Source of the DNA: VGNY01 sp964549635 | GTDB taxonomy: Bacteria; Chloroflexota; Dehalococcoidia; GIF9; UBA5629 | Direction: 5' to 3' | Assembly (NCBI GenBank): GCA_964549635.1 | Contig: CAZJVJ010000001.1 | Span: 62,001 to 126,000, forward strand | DNA length: 64,000 nucleotides | Part shown: piece by piece, positions 26,576 to 35,841 of the stretch | How the letters are laid out: each line of letters starts with the position of its first letter | Numbering within the stretch: the stretch's first letter is position 1 | Translations under genes and position numbers: made by a program | The notes under the pieces: generated by a model | The model's database searches: none | Told to the model about the DNA's origin: nothing | The model's input: only the letters and a program-made list of their open reading frames with translations

Positions 26576-26605
26576 TTGACCTTCCAAACAGGCCTGTGGT
26601 AGATT
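26576..26605 (+). promoter_or_regulatory. Possible promoter of acyl-CoA dehydrogenase gene
   Basis: TTGACC (26576-26581), 18 bases, TAGATT (26600-26605), about 95 bases before the chosen ATG at 26701. No other feature is visible between 26438 and this site. Confidence 0.4.
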
Positions 26606-26700
26606 ATGCCAGATACTCATTGCCGCTGCTTCATAAGTGAATTTTTTAAGAAGATGTCACCCCGAAGCAATAGCCTGAATGCTTATTGAGTGAGGTAACA

Positions 26701-27840
26701 ATGTTTTTCCTGAATGAAGATCACCAACTTTTCAAAAAAGCGGTAAACGAATTTGTGGAAAAAGAGGCCCCCCGCGAGAAGGTCCGCCAATGGCATCGTG
26801 ACGCAGTTTTCCCCTATCACTTTTACCACAAGATGGCAAAGCTGGGCTGGTTGGGGATAGCTGTTCCTCCTGCTTACGGCGGTATGGGACTAGATGCCGT
26901 CTTCGTCGCCTTGCTTAATGAGGGACTCGCCCGCTATACCTTCGAACTTTCCCTGGGTTTTTCCAGCGTAAACTGGGGCGTTGAGAGGCTGGTACGTTTC
27001 GGGACGGAAGCCCAAAGGCAAGAGTTCCTGCCCAAAGTGGCAATGGGAGAGGTGAGGTTTTCTCCCTCATTCACTGAGCCAGATGCCGGCTCTGATTTGG
27101 CTTCCCTGACCACCAGTGCCATACCTCATTACGACTATTTCGTATTGAACGGGCGCAAGATTTTTAATTCCGGGGCTGACCTCAAAAACAACTACCTCAC
27201 TGTTGCAGCCCGCACCGATAAAGATGCTCCCCGTCACAAAGGCATTACCGTCTTCATAGTACACAATGAGACCCCGGGGGTGACCATCAAAAGGCTTGAC
27301 TTCCCTGCCCGGCGTATTGTCAGTCTGAACGAGGTCTACTACGATGATGTAAAGGTGCCAAAAGAGATGGTCGTAGGCGAGGTGAACCGGGGCTGGGAGG
27401 TTGTAATATCCCAGCTGGAGACAGAGAGGATAAACGGCGCCGCCGGCTACATTGGGACATCCCAGACTGCTGTTGAAGACGCAGTAAATTATGCCAAGCT
27501 GCGTGTTCAGTTCGGTCGCCCCATAGCCAAGTTTCAGGTAATTAAGCACATGCTCGTGGATATGCAGATGGAGGTTGAAGCTGCCCGCCTTTTAGTATAT
27601 AGGTGCGCTTTCCTTGTTAAAGATGGCATACCCTGTGCCAAAGAGGCCTCAATGGCAAAGCTTTACTCCTCAGAAGTATTCCAGAAGGTCACCGCCAATG
27701 GTATCCAGATAATGGGCGGCTATGGGCTCGTTGGTGATTCAGACATGTTGCGCTATTTTCTTGAAGCCCGCCCTTCCACCATAGGCGGTGGGACATCACA
27801 GATCCAGCGGGAGATAATAGCCGAACACATGGGACTCTGA
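26701..27840 (+). CDS. Acyl-CoA dehydrogenase
   Basis: An FAD flavoprotein of 379 residues that introduces an alpha-beta double bond into an acyl-CoA. It has the FAD/substrate stretch FSPSFTEPDAGSDLASL, the RINGAAGYIGTSQTAVEDA helix, QFGRPIAKFQ and the C-terminal IMGGYGLVGD and STIGGGTSQIQREIIA. The base usually supplied by a Glu near residue 365 is not obvious in the GGGTSQIQ stretch, as in isovaleryl-CoA-type enzymes where the base lies elsewhere. ATG 26701 with TGAGGT upstream is preferred to a TTG at 26686. Chain-length specificity is unknown. Confidence 0.92.
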   Translation: MFFLNEDHQLFKKAVNEFVEKEAPREKVRQWHRDAVFPYHFYHKMAKLGWLGIAVPPAYGGMGLDAVFVALLNEGLARYTFELSLGFSSVNWGVERLVRFGTEAQRQEFLPKVAMGEVRFSPSFTEPDAGSDLASLTTSAIPHYDYFVLNGRKIFNSGADLKNNYLTVAARTDKDAPRHKGITVFIVHNETPGVTIKRLDFPARRIVSLNEVYYDDVKVPKEMVVGEVNRGWEVVISQLETERINGAAGYIGTSQTAVEDAVNYAKLRVQFGRPIAKFQVIKHMLVDMQMEVEAARLLVYRCAFLVKDGIPCAKEASMAKLYSSEVFQKVTANGIQIMGGYGLVGDSDMLRYFLEARPSTIGGGTSQIQREIIAEHMGL

Positions 27841-27880
27841 TGAGCCTGGCTAATGCCCACTACGTCAATTTTATTATCAC

Positions 27881-28522
27881 TTGACCAGCTTCAATACCGT
27901 AGCTACACTAAAATCTGTGCAGTGCACACCAATACAGCACGCTCTAATAAGAGGCAGCTTTCATACCACCTGCGGTCTGGTGGTAGCCACACTTTTGCAA
28001 CTTTATCCAAGGCTCATAGTCTTGTCCGCCCTGGCGACAGCGACAGCCTCTTTTCTATGCCTCGAAATAGCCAGGTTACGCCTGCCCACACTTAATCAAT
28101 ACTTCTTCAGCTGGTTCACACCACTTTTACGTAATGAGGAAAACAGTAGGCTCACCGGCAGTAGCTATTTCCTGCTTGGCAGTCTGGCAACCGCAGTATT
28201 ATTCCCCAAGCAAATCGCAGTTCTGGCCATCCTTTTCCTGTCTTTCGGTGACCCTGTTGCCTCCATAATCGGTGCCTGGAGAGGACACACTAAACTCTGG
28301 GGCAAGACCGTCGAGGGGAGCATAGCCTGCCTTATCGTCTGCCTGCTAATCGCCACCATAGCTATCTTTATACTCAATGGCCCGCCGCCCACAGCTATCA
28401 TTATCGGCGCCCTCATTGCCACTTTTTTTCAGGCACTACCTCTCCGCCTCAATGACAACATCACCATCCCCGTCGCCAGCGCTACCAGCATGCTGCTCAC
28501 GAGCCTCCCCAACGTGAAATAA
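27881..28522 (+). CDS. Diacylglycerol/polyprenol kinase-family membrane protein (COG0170)
   Basis: An integral membrane protein of about 200 residues with six or seven helices and the family motif FGDPVASIIGAWRGH followed by GKTVEGSIAC. Relatives are CTP-dependent dolichol, phytol or diacylglycerol kinases. Here an isoprenoid or lipid kinase is likely. The start is uncertain: the frame opens with TTG at 27881, but the bases 27881-27909 also read as a promoter (TTGACC, 17, TACACT), which would put transcription near a GTG at 27917. Confidence 0.75.
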   Translation: MTSFNTVATLKSVQCTPIQHALIRGSFHTTCGLVVATLLQLYPRLIVLSALATATASFLCLEIARLRLPTLNQYFFSWFTPLLRNEENSRLTGSSYFLLGSLATAVLFPKQIAVLAILFLSFGDPVASIIGAWRGHTKLWGKTVEGSIACLIVCLLIATIAIFILNGPPPTAIIIGALIATFFQALPLRLNDNITIPVASATSMLLTSLPNVK

Positions 28523-29008
28523 GCCCATTTTATCGCTCGCAAAGGCAACCATCGCTTAAATCGCAGTCAGTAACTACCATCGCATGACACTAAAACCGTG
28601 AAAACAGGTTTAAAATATATGCCCGACTCTGCTATGCTAACACTGCTACGGACTGAATTGACCACTGGTCACCGCTGACTAATTCATCAAACACAAACAA
28701 CCTAAAAACTGTGACCGCCGAAACTACCTGCATTGGTGCTGCAACATTCAACACAGAACCCACCACCGAAATTTCGGCTCTGATGGAATATTCAGATTCT
28801 GATTGAACCCCGGCATGCCTTTCATCCAGCAATTTGGCACAATACAGTCAATGCACTTTTCTGCTAATGTAATGTTGTTGACCACAGCCGCTAGCCCTTT
28901 ACCTCCCACCGGTTCACTCACTACAAAGAAAAAACAGTATTGTTTTTACATTCTATTGGCCTCGCAGCTTTGATGATGCCCATGCGTCCAGCGTAACTGG
29001 ATGCCCGA
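28523..29008. other. No recognisable gene (about 490 bases)
   Basis: The spacer between two convergent genes is low in coding signal. A 66-codon minus-strand frame (28632-28832) lacks a ribosome-binding site and any known motif. No RNA gene or strong hairpin was seen. Confidence 0.45.
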
Positions 29009-29398
29009 TTATCGCATCACAAAGCTGGTGGTTCTGTCATTAACTTTGATTATGTAAGTCTGGCCTGAGACGAAGTCACTGCCTAAATTCACATTCTGCT
29101 CAAAGTATCCGTAAACTTGTGTGCATATTGCATCTCTCGGGCGCTGCGTGGTTACAGTGATGTTTACCATATTACCAGCGCGCTCCACCTTTAGCGTATG
29201 AAAGGTAGTACAGCCATCAGTAAGCCCGCCTTGTATGTAGACCATTACCCGGCTGGGATGTGACTCAGCAATAATTACCCTCACTTCGTGAATTGGTGCC
29301 AAACGAATTTCTACATCTTGACTACCACCCTGGCAAGCGACCGCGCCCGTAATCAGTAGTATCAGTGTGATTACCATAAGCCAGTTGAATCTTTCCAT
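29009..29398 (-). CDS. Small lipoprotein of unknown function (129 aa)
   Basis: An N-terminal signal peptide ends in a lipobox-like GAVAC (cysteine at about residue 22). The mature part of about 105 residues has a beta-rich pattern with a cysteine pair (GCTTF and AICTQ) that could form a disulphide. I do not recognise the family. It stands alone on the minus strand, divergent from gatB. Confidence 0.65.
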   Translation of the reverse strand: MERFNWLMVITLILLITGAVACQGGSQDVEIRLAPIHEVRVIIAESHPSRVMVYIQGGLTDGCTTFHTLKVERAGNMVNITVTTQRPRDAICTQVYGYFEQNVNLGSDFVSGQTYIIKVNDRTTSFVMR

Positions 29399-29574
29399 GC
29401 AAGCCTCCTCAATTACTCATTTCCCAACATAAGGATTAACATATTTTAATCTATTAAACGCGTTAAAAGACATCATTGTTTATCTTAATCCAGACATAGC
29501 TGGTTGATCAGCAAATAAGCATTGCGGCTACAGCCAGTCTACGTGCCGCATAGAAGCTGACCCTCAGTAGGGGT

Positions 29575-31098
29575 TTGCCTCATACGAGTGATGCTGCTAT
29601 ACTAACCGCTACCGTGGAATATGAGATTATCATCGGGCTGGAAGTACATGCCCAACTGCTGACCAGGAGCAAAATGTTTTGTTCCTGCAGTGCCGATTAT
29701 GCCAGTGCCCCACCTAATACCCACGTGTGCCCCATCTGCCTGGGTATGCCCGGGGTACTACCCACAATCAACCAGAAGGCAGTTGAATATACTGTAATAA
29801 CTGCCCTGGCCCTTAATTGCACCATCGCCGAATATGCCAAGTTCGACCGTAAAAACTACCCCTACCCTGATTTGATGAAGGGCTATCAGATATCACAGTA
29901 CGACGCCCCCATAGGTAAGAACGGCTGGCTCATGATAGAGATAGACGGACGGAAGAAGAAAATCGGCATCACCCGGGTACACCTCGAGGAAGACGTGGCC
30001 AAGCTGATACACTGCGTTGCACCTGAGGGGGAAACCTATAGCCTTGTGGATGTGAACCGCTCCGGTGTGCCTCTGATGGAAATCGTCAGCGAGCCGGATA
30101 TGAACTCGCCGGAGGAGGCCAGGCAATACCTGATGAAGCTACGCTCCATCCTTCAGTATCTGGGAGTATCAACAGGCAACATGGAGGAGGGAAGCTTTAG
30201 GTGCGATGCCAATATCAGCATCCGCCCCGTTGGCAGCACGGATTACATGCCCAAGGTAGAGGTAAAGAACATGAACAGCTTTAAGGCTGTTTACCGGGCA
30301 CTGGATTATGAAGCTAAACGTCAGCAGGAGCTACTGGAAAAAGGGGAAAGACTAGTCCAAGAGACGAGGGGCTGGGTGGAAGCAAAGGGTATAACCGTAA
30401 GCCAGAGGAGCAAGGAATACGCTCATGATTACCGCTATTTCCCGGAGCCAGACCTGCCACCATTGGTATTCAGCAAGAGCTGGGTTGAGAAAATCAGGTT
30501 GTCTCTACCTGAGATGCCTGATGCCAAGCGTGACCGGTTTATGGCCCAATACGGGCTGCCACTGTATGACGCCAACCTTCTGGTTGACTCCAGGACAATG
30601 GCCGACTACTTCGAGGATTGCATGACGTTGATGGCAAGAACCTCAAACGGGGTCGACCTTCAGAAGAAGGCTAAGACGGTGAGCAACTGGCTGCTCGGCG
30701 ACTTCAGCCGCATGCTTAATGCTACCAACACTAAGATTGAGGACTCCAAGGTTACTCCGGAGCACCTTGTGGAAATGCTGAATTTGGCTGACAAAGGAAT
30801 TATCGGCGGCCCGGTAGCCAAAACAGTGCTTGAAGAAATGTTCCTCACCGGCAAAAGAGCCACCGATATTATCACCGAGAAAGGGCTTAGCCAGATAAGT
30901 GACAGCACTGAAATAGACAGGGCAGTGGCTGAGGTAATAGCCCGCAACAGCCAGGCAGTGGCCGACTATCAATCAGGGAAGGAACAAGCGCTGGTCTTCC
31001 TTATAGGTCAGGTGATGAAATCGACCAAGGGGAGAGCTAACCCCACAATAGCAAGGCAGATCCTGTTACAGAGACTCGGAGGCAAACAGAATGTTTAA
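29575..31098 (+). CDS. gatB: Aspartyl/glutamyl-tRNA amidotransferase subunit B
   Basis: GatB is the kinase/tRNA-binding subunit of GatCAB, which turns Glu-tRNA(Gln) or Asp-tRNA(Asn) into the amide forms. It has EIIIGLEVHAQL, the zinc cysteines (FCSC and CPICLG), NRSGVPLMEIVSEPD, EGSFRCDANIS and a C-terminal YqeY-like tail. gatA and gatC are not nearby. The first start is TTG at 29575, with a GTG at 29614 as alternative. Neither has a well-spaced ribosome-binding site, so the N terminus is uncertain by 13 residues. It overlaps secG by eight bases. Confidence 0.95.
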   Translation: MPHTSDAAILTATVEYEIIIGLEVHAQLLTRSKMFCSCSADYASAPPNTHVCPICLGMPGVLPTINQKAVEYTVITALALNCTIAEYAKFDRKNYPYPDLMKGYQISQYDAPIGKNGWLMIEIDGRKKKIGITRVHLEEDVAKLIHCVAPEGETYSLVDVNRSGVPLMEIVSEPDMNSPEEARQYLMKLRSILQYLGVSTGNMEEGSFRCDANISIRPVGSTDYMPKVEVKNMNSFKAVYRALDYEAKRQQELLEKGERLVQETRGWVEAKGITVSQRSKEYAHDYRYFPEPDLPPLVFSKSWVEKIRLSLPEMPDAKRDRFMAQYGLPLYDANLLVDSRTMADYFEDCMTLMARTSNGVDLQKKAKTVSNWLLGDFSRMLNATNTKIEDSKVTPEHLVEMLNLADKGIIGGPVAKTVLEEMFLTGKRATDIITEKGLSQISDSTEIDRAVAEVIARNSQAVADYQSGKEQALVFLIGQVMKSTKGRANPTIARQILLQRLGGKQNV

Positions 31099-31309
31099 CT
31101 ATCTACTTATTGCCCAAATTCTAGTAGCCGTAGCCTTAATTCTCGTAATACTGCTCCAAGTACGGGGCGGCGGGCTGGGGGGCATATTTGGGCAGCCAGA
31201 CAGCGTCTATCGCACACGGAGAGGAGTGGCGAGGACCCTTTTCCAGTTCACTATCGGTTTGGCTGTCCTGTTCATTATCCTCTCCATCTGGGTTGTCCGC
31301 GCTGTCTAA
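31091..31309 (+). CDS. secG: Preprotein translocase subunit SecG
   Basis: A 72-residue membrane protein with two helices and the SecG hallmark between them, a glycine-rich loop VRGGGLGGIFG. It assists SecYE in protein export. The gene overlaps the end of gatB by eight bases, so translation is probably coupled. Confidence 0.92.
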   Translation: MFNYLLIAQILVAVALILVILLQVRGGGLGGIFGQPDSVYRTRRGVARTLFQFTIGLAVLFIILSIWVVRAV

Positions 31310-31326
31310 CAGGATAAAGCGACACA

Positions 31327-32178
31327 ATGACTCCAGTCATAACCCTGACGACTGACTTCGGCACCACGGATGCTTATGTAGCCAGTATGAAGGGAGTAAT
31401 CCTGAGCATCAACCCGAAGGCAGTCATCGTTGATATTTGCCATTCTGTTCAGCCACAAAACATACTTCAAGCTGCCTTTATTCTCAGCACCACGCACCGC
31501 TATTTCCCGGAGGGGACAATCCATGTAGCCGTAGTCGATCCCGGAGTAGGCAGTCAACGCCAGTCAATTGTTCTGAAAACACCACAGGCTTTTTTCGTGG
31601 CGCCGGACAACGGCATCCTGAGTTATGTAGTGAATGAGCTTCAGCCATTATCAGGCGGAAACCTGACCGGAGCTCTTCCACAAAGTACCATAATAAGACA
31701 ACTTATGCCAGGGATTGAGGCTGTAACACTAACCAACCCGGACTTCTGGCACCACCCGGTTAGCAGCACCTTTCACGGTCGGGACATCTTCGCGCCAGTC
31801 GCCGCTCATCTCTCACTGGGTACACCACTTCGCAGTTTAGGAGATAGCATAAGCAGTATTCATGTCTACCCAATACCAAGGCCTTGTCGTGATGCAGAGG
31901 GAAATTTGATAGGCCATGTCCTGCACATAGATAATTTCGGCAATTGTATAACCAGCTTCAAAAGCAATGATTTGCCAGACAATAAGGTGACGGTTATCAT
32001 TTGCAACCAGCACATAAACGGGCTTAGCAAATTCTACGCCGAGAAGACAGGACTGGCAGCTATCATCGGCAGCAGCGGCTATCTAGAGATATCACTGCAA
32101 AACGGCAACGCCGCTGCTTTTTTGAAAGCCAAGGTTGGTGATGAAGTAAGGGTCAAACAAATAATAAACCCCATTTGA
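31327..32178 (+). CDS. SAM hydroxide adenosyltransferase (DUF62 family)
   Basis: A 283-residue protein of the family that hydrolyses S-adenosylmethionine to adenosine and methionine, related to SAM fluorinase/chlorinase. Key stretches are ITLTTDFGTTDAYVASMKG, VDPGVGS, FVAPDNGIL and FHGRDIFAPVAAHL. The chlorinase/fluorinase insert is not evident, so simple hydrolysis is likely. It starts 17 bases after secG. Confidence 0.9.
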   Translation: MTPVITLTTDFGTTDAYVASMKGVILSINPKAVIVDICHSVQPQNILQAAFILSTTHRYFPEGTIHVAVVDPGVGSQRQSIVLKTPQAFFVAPDNGILSYVVNELQPLSGGNLTGALPQSTIIRQLMPGIEAVTLTNPDFWHHPVSSTFHGRDIFAPVAAHLSLGTPLRSLGDSISSIHVYPIPRPCRDAEGNLIGHVLHIDNFGNCITSFKSNDLPDNKVTVIICNQHINGLSKFYAEKTGLAAIIGSSGYLEISLQNGNAAAFLKAKVGDEVRVKQIINPI

Positions 32179-32269
32179 CGCCGCAAAGTAGTCTCGGGTG
32201 AGGCCAGCGGTACCGATTGCACTCAAAGGTGCACTTATAGACATTTTCATGAAGCCCTAGGAGGCAGAA

Positions 32270-33730
32270 ATGGCGTTGATGACACCAGAGCAATTTGAAC
32301 GGAGTTTGACCAGGCTAAAGCCACGTTGTTTTTATGAACGGGAAAAGGGTGGAGAACATAATGGAAAACAGAAACACCAGGACAGTTGTTGAAGCCAACA
32401 AAGCCAGCTATGCTTGGGCGCTCGGCCCAAAATACAAAAACATCATGTCATGCTACTCACCCTTAATTGGCGAGATGGTAAGCCGCTACACCTATGTCAG
32501 TACCAGCATCGATGATTTGATAAAGAAGGCCGGAGCTGGCACCTTCATCGCCGAGATGCTGCGTACATGCCTATATCGCTGTGTTGGCTACGACGCCTCC
32601 CATTCACTGGCCAGCACAACTTGGGAGATGGACAGGGAACTGGGTAATGGATATTACCAGCGGTTTATAGGCTACCTGAAAATCGTTCAGAAAAATGACC
32701 TCTCCGTGGCCGGTGCCCTGACCGAACTTAGGGGGAAGCGGAATAAAAGGACGCTGCAGTGGTCAGACCCCTATCTTTCGCTGAAGATTGTGGATAAAAG
32801 CAAGGATGGCATTGTGGTGCGCGGGGCTAAAATTAATATCAGCGCAGCCTATGCCAGTCTTGAGCTACTAGTATTGCCACAAGCAGCCCATTTCGAAGGC
32901 GAACGGGACTATGCTGTGGCATTTGCCACACCAGTTGATGCCAAGGGCATCACTTCCATCTGCCAGTATACGCCTTACTCCGCACAAAGAGACCAGGCTG
33001 AAGGCCCTGAGGAGCTGGGCAACCCTGTCTTTGGTCAGCGCGAGATATCGATGGTTGAATTTAACAACGTGTTTGTTCCCTGGAAACGAGTGTTATGCCG
33101 CGGCGAATACCAGTACTCCATCAAGTTTGTGACCCGATTTGCCCGGACTCATTCGGATGACCTGTGGCAATACATGCAAGGTCGGTTTTATGAACCAATT
33201 TATTGGGCGCTGATAAGTTGATTCACGAATACAAGGGGCTGGAAAAAGCCGCCCACATCCATAAGGAACTGACCGGGATGGTCACGCTGCGGGAGACATG
33301 CCGGGCCTGTGGCCTGGTTGCTGCCCACAGAGGTTCAGAAAACCCACCAGGATTAGGCGCGGTTTTGCCAGATGAACTTATGGACAAGGTTGCCAAACTG
33401 AACGTGGCCAATGTTTTCTCGAGAACAATGGCACTGGCTGGGGATATCAGAGGAAAGCTGATTGTTACACTTCCGTCACTCAAAGAATTGAAGAACCATG
33501 AGGTTAGCAAGCATGTAGAAGAGTTTTGCAGCTCGGGCTCGGAGGAGCCCATTGAAAACATGTTGAAGGTGCACAAGCTGCTGCAGAACTGGACAGCAGG
33601 GCTGCAACAAGGAGGGCACCTGGCACGGTTGCAGGCCAATTATGGCACAGAAAATTATGCAAGAACGGGTCATCTCTATGACCATGAGAAAGAACTCGTC
33701 AAATGGGTGCTATGCCTAAGAGGTAAGTAA
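32270..33730 (+). pseudogene. 4-hydroxybutyryl-CoA dehydratase/HpaB-family gene with three +1 shifts
   Basis: The protein is of the FAD/[4Fe-4S] dehydratase family that includes 4-hydroxyphenylacetate 3-monooxygenase. Its start (ATG 32270 after AGGAGG) encodes MTPEQFERSLTRLKPRCF. Homology then moves to a second frame at 32334 (up to FARTH), a third frame (TCGNTCKVGFMNQFIG) near 33160-33205, and back to the first frame (ADKLIHEYKGLEKAAH) to the end. Each step is one extra base, at runs TTTTT (32329-32333), TT (about 33152) and GGG (33205-33207). Together they restore the first frame. CLYRC fits the two cysteine ligands of the cluster. Either a recent pseudogene or homopolymer errors in the assembly. 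Confidence 0.8.
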
Positions 33731-33804
33731 ATGTGATAGCAAACTCCGCCCGCTAAATGTGTGGGCCAAATAACATCGACAGAAGGTAAACGAGGAGGAT
33801 ACTG

Positions 33805-34989
33805 ATGACAGACATTCTTTTGACCGAAGAGGAGATTAAATTCAGGGAGGAGTTGCGCGCTTTTATCGCCCGCGAGATAGACCCTGCCTTGGTAGAACGG
33901 ATGGATTCTGAAAAAGAAGAATATCCCTACGAATTCATCCGGAAAATAGGAAAAGGTGGCTATCTCGGTGTCTCCTTTCCTAAAGAATACGGTGGCAGAG
34001 GTCTGAATTTTGTCTGCGAAATGCTGGCAAATGAAGAGGCTGGAGCCTTAAGCACCGGACTGGCATGTGCCCGTGGCATGCCCACTTATGTCGGGCGGCC
34101 AATTTACACCTATGGCTCTGAACACCTGAAACAGAAGTATTTAAAACCAACGCTTCAGGGGATGCTTATTTGCGCTGAAGCTTTCAGCGAGCCGAATTAC
34201 GGCTCAGATGTGGCCCATATAGAAACCAAGGCAATACGGGAGGGCGCTGATTATATCGTCTCTGGAGCCAAGCGCTTCCAGGCAGGTGGCATGGGGGCTG
34301 ATTGGTTCCTGGTAGTTGCCAGGACGGACCCGAATATCGAGGCACACAAAGGCCTGAGCGCCTTCGTCGTCGAGCGAGCCATGGGAATACGGGTGGAGGA
34401 ACGCTTTGAACTGCTGGGGTTTCGTGGCATGGGAGTCTCCGACCTTTTTATTAAGAATGCAAAGGTGCCAGGGGAGAACCTTATAGGGAAAGAAGGCGAT
34501 GGCTGGACTATCTTCTTGCACTCGCTGGAAGGCGAAAGAATACTGGAAGCGTCCGGCACAGTAGGCAGTGCCAGGGAGTGCATGAAAATAGCCGTTAAAT
34601 ACGCCAATGAACGTACTGCTTTCGGCAAGAAAATAAGAGAATATCAGGCGGTAAGCCATAAGATCGCAGATATGGCTCTGAATATAGATGCTTCACGTCT
34701 GCTACTAATCAGGGCTGCCCGAATGATTGATAAAGGCATTGCAGGGCTTGATGCTGCTCGGGCTGTGGCCGAAGCCAAACTGTTCGCCTCTGAGACCGCC
34801 TTCAAAACAGCTAATGACAGCTTACAAATCCTCGGAGGCATCGGTTATACAAAGAAGTACCCCGTGGAACGCTACCTGCGAGATATCCGTGTGGTCATGA
34901 TATACAACGGCCCGTCAGAAATTATGAAGGAGATAATCCAGAGGCAGGTCTTCCGCGAAATGACAAGGCAGGTGGCCAATGAAAATTAA
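33805..34989 (+). CDS. Acyl-CoA dehydrogenase
   Basis: A 394-residue acyl-CoA dehydrogenase with CAEAFSEPNYGSDVAH (FAD and substrate), ERTAFGKKIREYQAVSHKIADM, QILGGIGYTKKYPVERYLRD and the C-terminal GPSEIMKEIIQRQV, in which the glutamate of SEI is at the usual catalytic position. A good AGGAGG site precedes the ATG. It follows the broken dehydratase gene and overlaps the downstream hydrolase by 11 bases, so these three genes look like one catabolic unit. Confidence 0.94.
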   Translation: MTDILLTEEEIKFREELRAFIAREIDPALVERMDSEKEEYPYEFIRKIGKGGYLGVSFPKEYGGRGLNFVCEMLANEEAGALSTGLACARGMPTYVGRPIYTYGSEHLKQKYLKPTLQGMLICAEAFSEPNYGSDVAHIETKAIREGADYIVSGAKRFQAGGMGADWFLVVARTDPNIEAHKGLSAFVVERAMGIRVEERFELLGFRGMGVSDLFIKNAKVPGENLIGKEGDGWTIFLHSLEGERILEASGTVGSARECMKIAVKYANERTAFGKKIREYQAVSHKIADMALNIDASRLLLIRAARMIDKGIAGLDAARAVAEAKLFASETAFKTANDSLQILGGIGYTKKYPVERYLRDIRVVMIYNGPSEIMKEIIQRQVFREMTRQVANEN

Positions 34990-35812
34990 GCTAACTACAC
35001 TCAGCGAGAACACAGCAGGGAGGGTGGGGCTACTGGCTGAGTGGGGACTGAGCATACTTATCGAGCTAGATAACTACAAAGTGCTGCTGGACACAGGGCT
35101 GGGCATATCTGCCGCTTATAATGCAGTCATGTTGGGCATAGACTTGTCCAAGGTTGACAAACTGGTCATCAGTCATGGTCATCGTGACCATACTGGGGGT
35201 TTACGCCATGTAATGGATACAATGAGGCGACAGGTCGAGATTATTGCTCATCCAGATATCTGGGCACCGAAGTACTCACGTACCTTCGGTCAGGCCGAGC
35301 AATATGCTGGAATACCGTTTAACCGTGACATGCTGGAAAGCCTGGGGGCTTCCTTTAGACTTACCTGCGAGCCTACCTGGATTACTGATAATATCGTCAC
35401 CACCGGCGAAATTCCCATGGACACCAGTTATGAAAGGATTGACCCCGAACTTTTTGTAAAGGAAGACGGAGAATTACGGCCCGACCCCTTGAAGGATGAC
35501 CTTGCGCTAATCATCAAGACTGTAATGGGGTTGATAGTTATTCTTGGCTGCGCCCACAGGGGCATGATTAACACGCTCCATCATGCCCGCAGGATAACTG
35601 GCGAGGAACGCATTTACATGGTCATCGGTGGCACACACTTAATCCGCGCTTCCAGAGAACAGTTAGACCTAACCATTGTTGAACTTAAGGAGCTGGGTGT
35701 CCAAAAAATAGGCGTTTGCCACTGCACAGGCCTGCCCGCAACAGCAGTGCTATTTCAGGAATTTGGTGACAGTTTCTTCTTCAACAATACCGGCAGGATT
35801 ACCAGTATTTAA
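34979..35812 (+). CDS. Metallo-beta-lactamase-fold hydrolase (COG1237 type)
   Basis: A 277-residue MBL-fold protein with the metal motif ISHGHRDHTGGL and a second-half GCAHRGMINTL and GGTHLI. The arrangement matches COG1237, whose archaeal members are linked to methanopterin synthesis and whose bacterial members are often only annotated. The biological substrate here cannot be inferred, but overlap with an acyl-CoA dehydrogenase gene hints at thioester or lactone hydrolysis. Confidence 0.85.
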   Translation: MKIKLTTLSENTAGRVGLLAEWGLSILIELDNYKVLLDTGLGISAAYNAVMLGIDLSKVDKLVISHGHRDHTGGLRHVMDTMRRQVEIIAHPDIWAPKYSRTFGQAEQYAGIPFNRDMLESLGASFRLTCEPTWITDNIVTTGEIPMDTSYERIDPELFVKEDGELRPDPLKDDLALIIKTVMGLIVILGCAHRGMINTLHHARRITGEERIYMVIGGTHLIRASREQLDLTIVELKELGVQKIGVCHCTGLPATAVLFQEFGDSFFFNNTGRITSI

Positions 35813-35841
35813 TAGCCAACGGGTTAATTAAAGATTGAAGG

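Noticed and set aside
28632..28832. 66-codon minus-strand frame between two convergent genes
   Set aside because: No ribosome-binding site, no recognisable motif, no neighbours on that strand within coupling distance.
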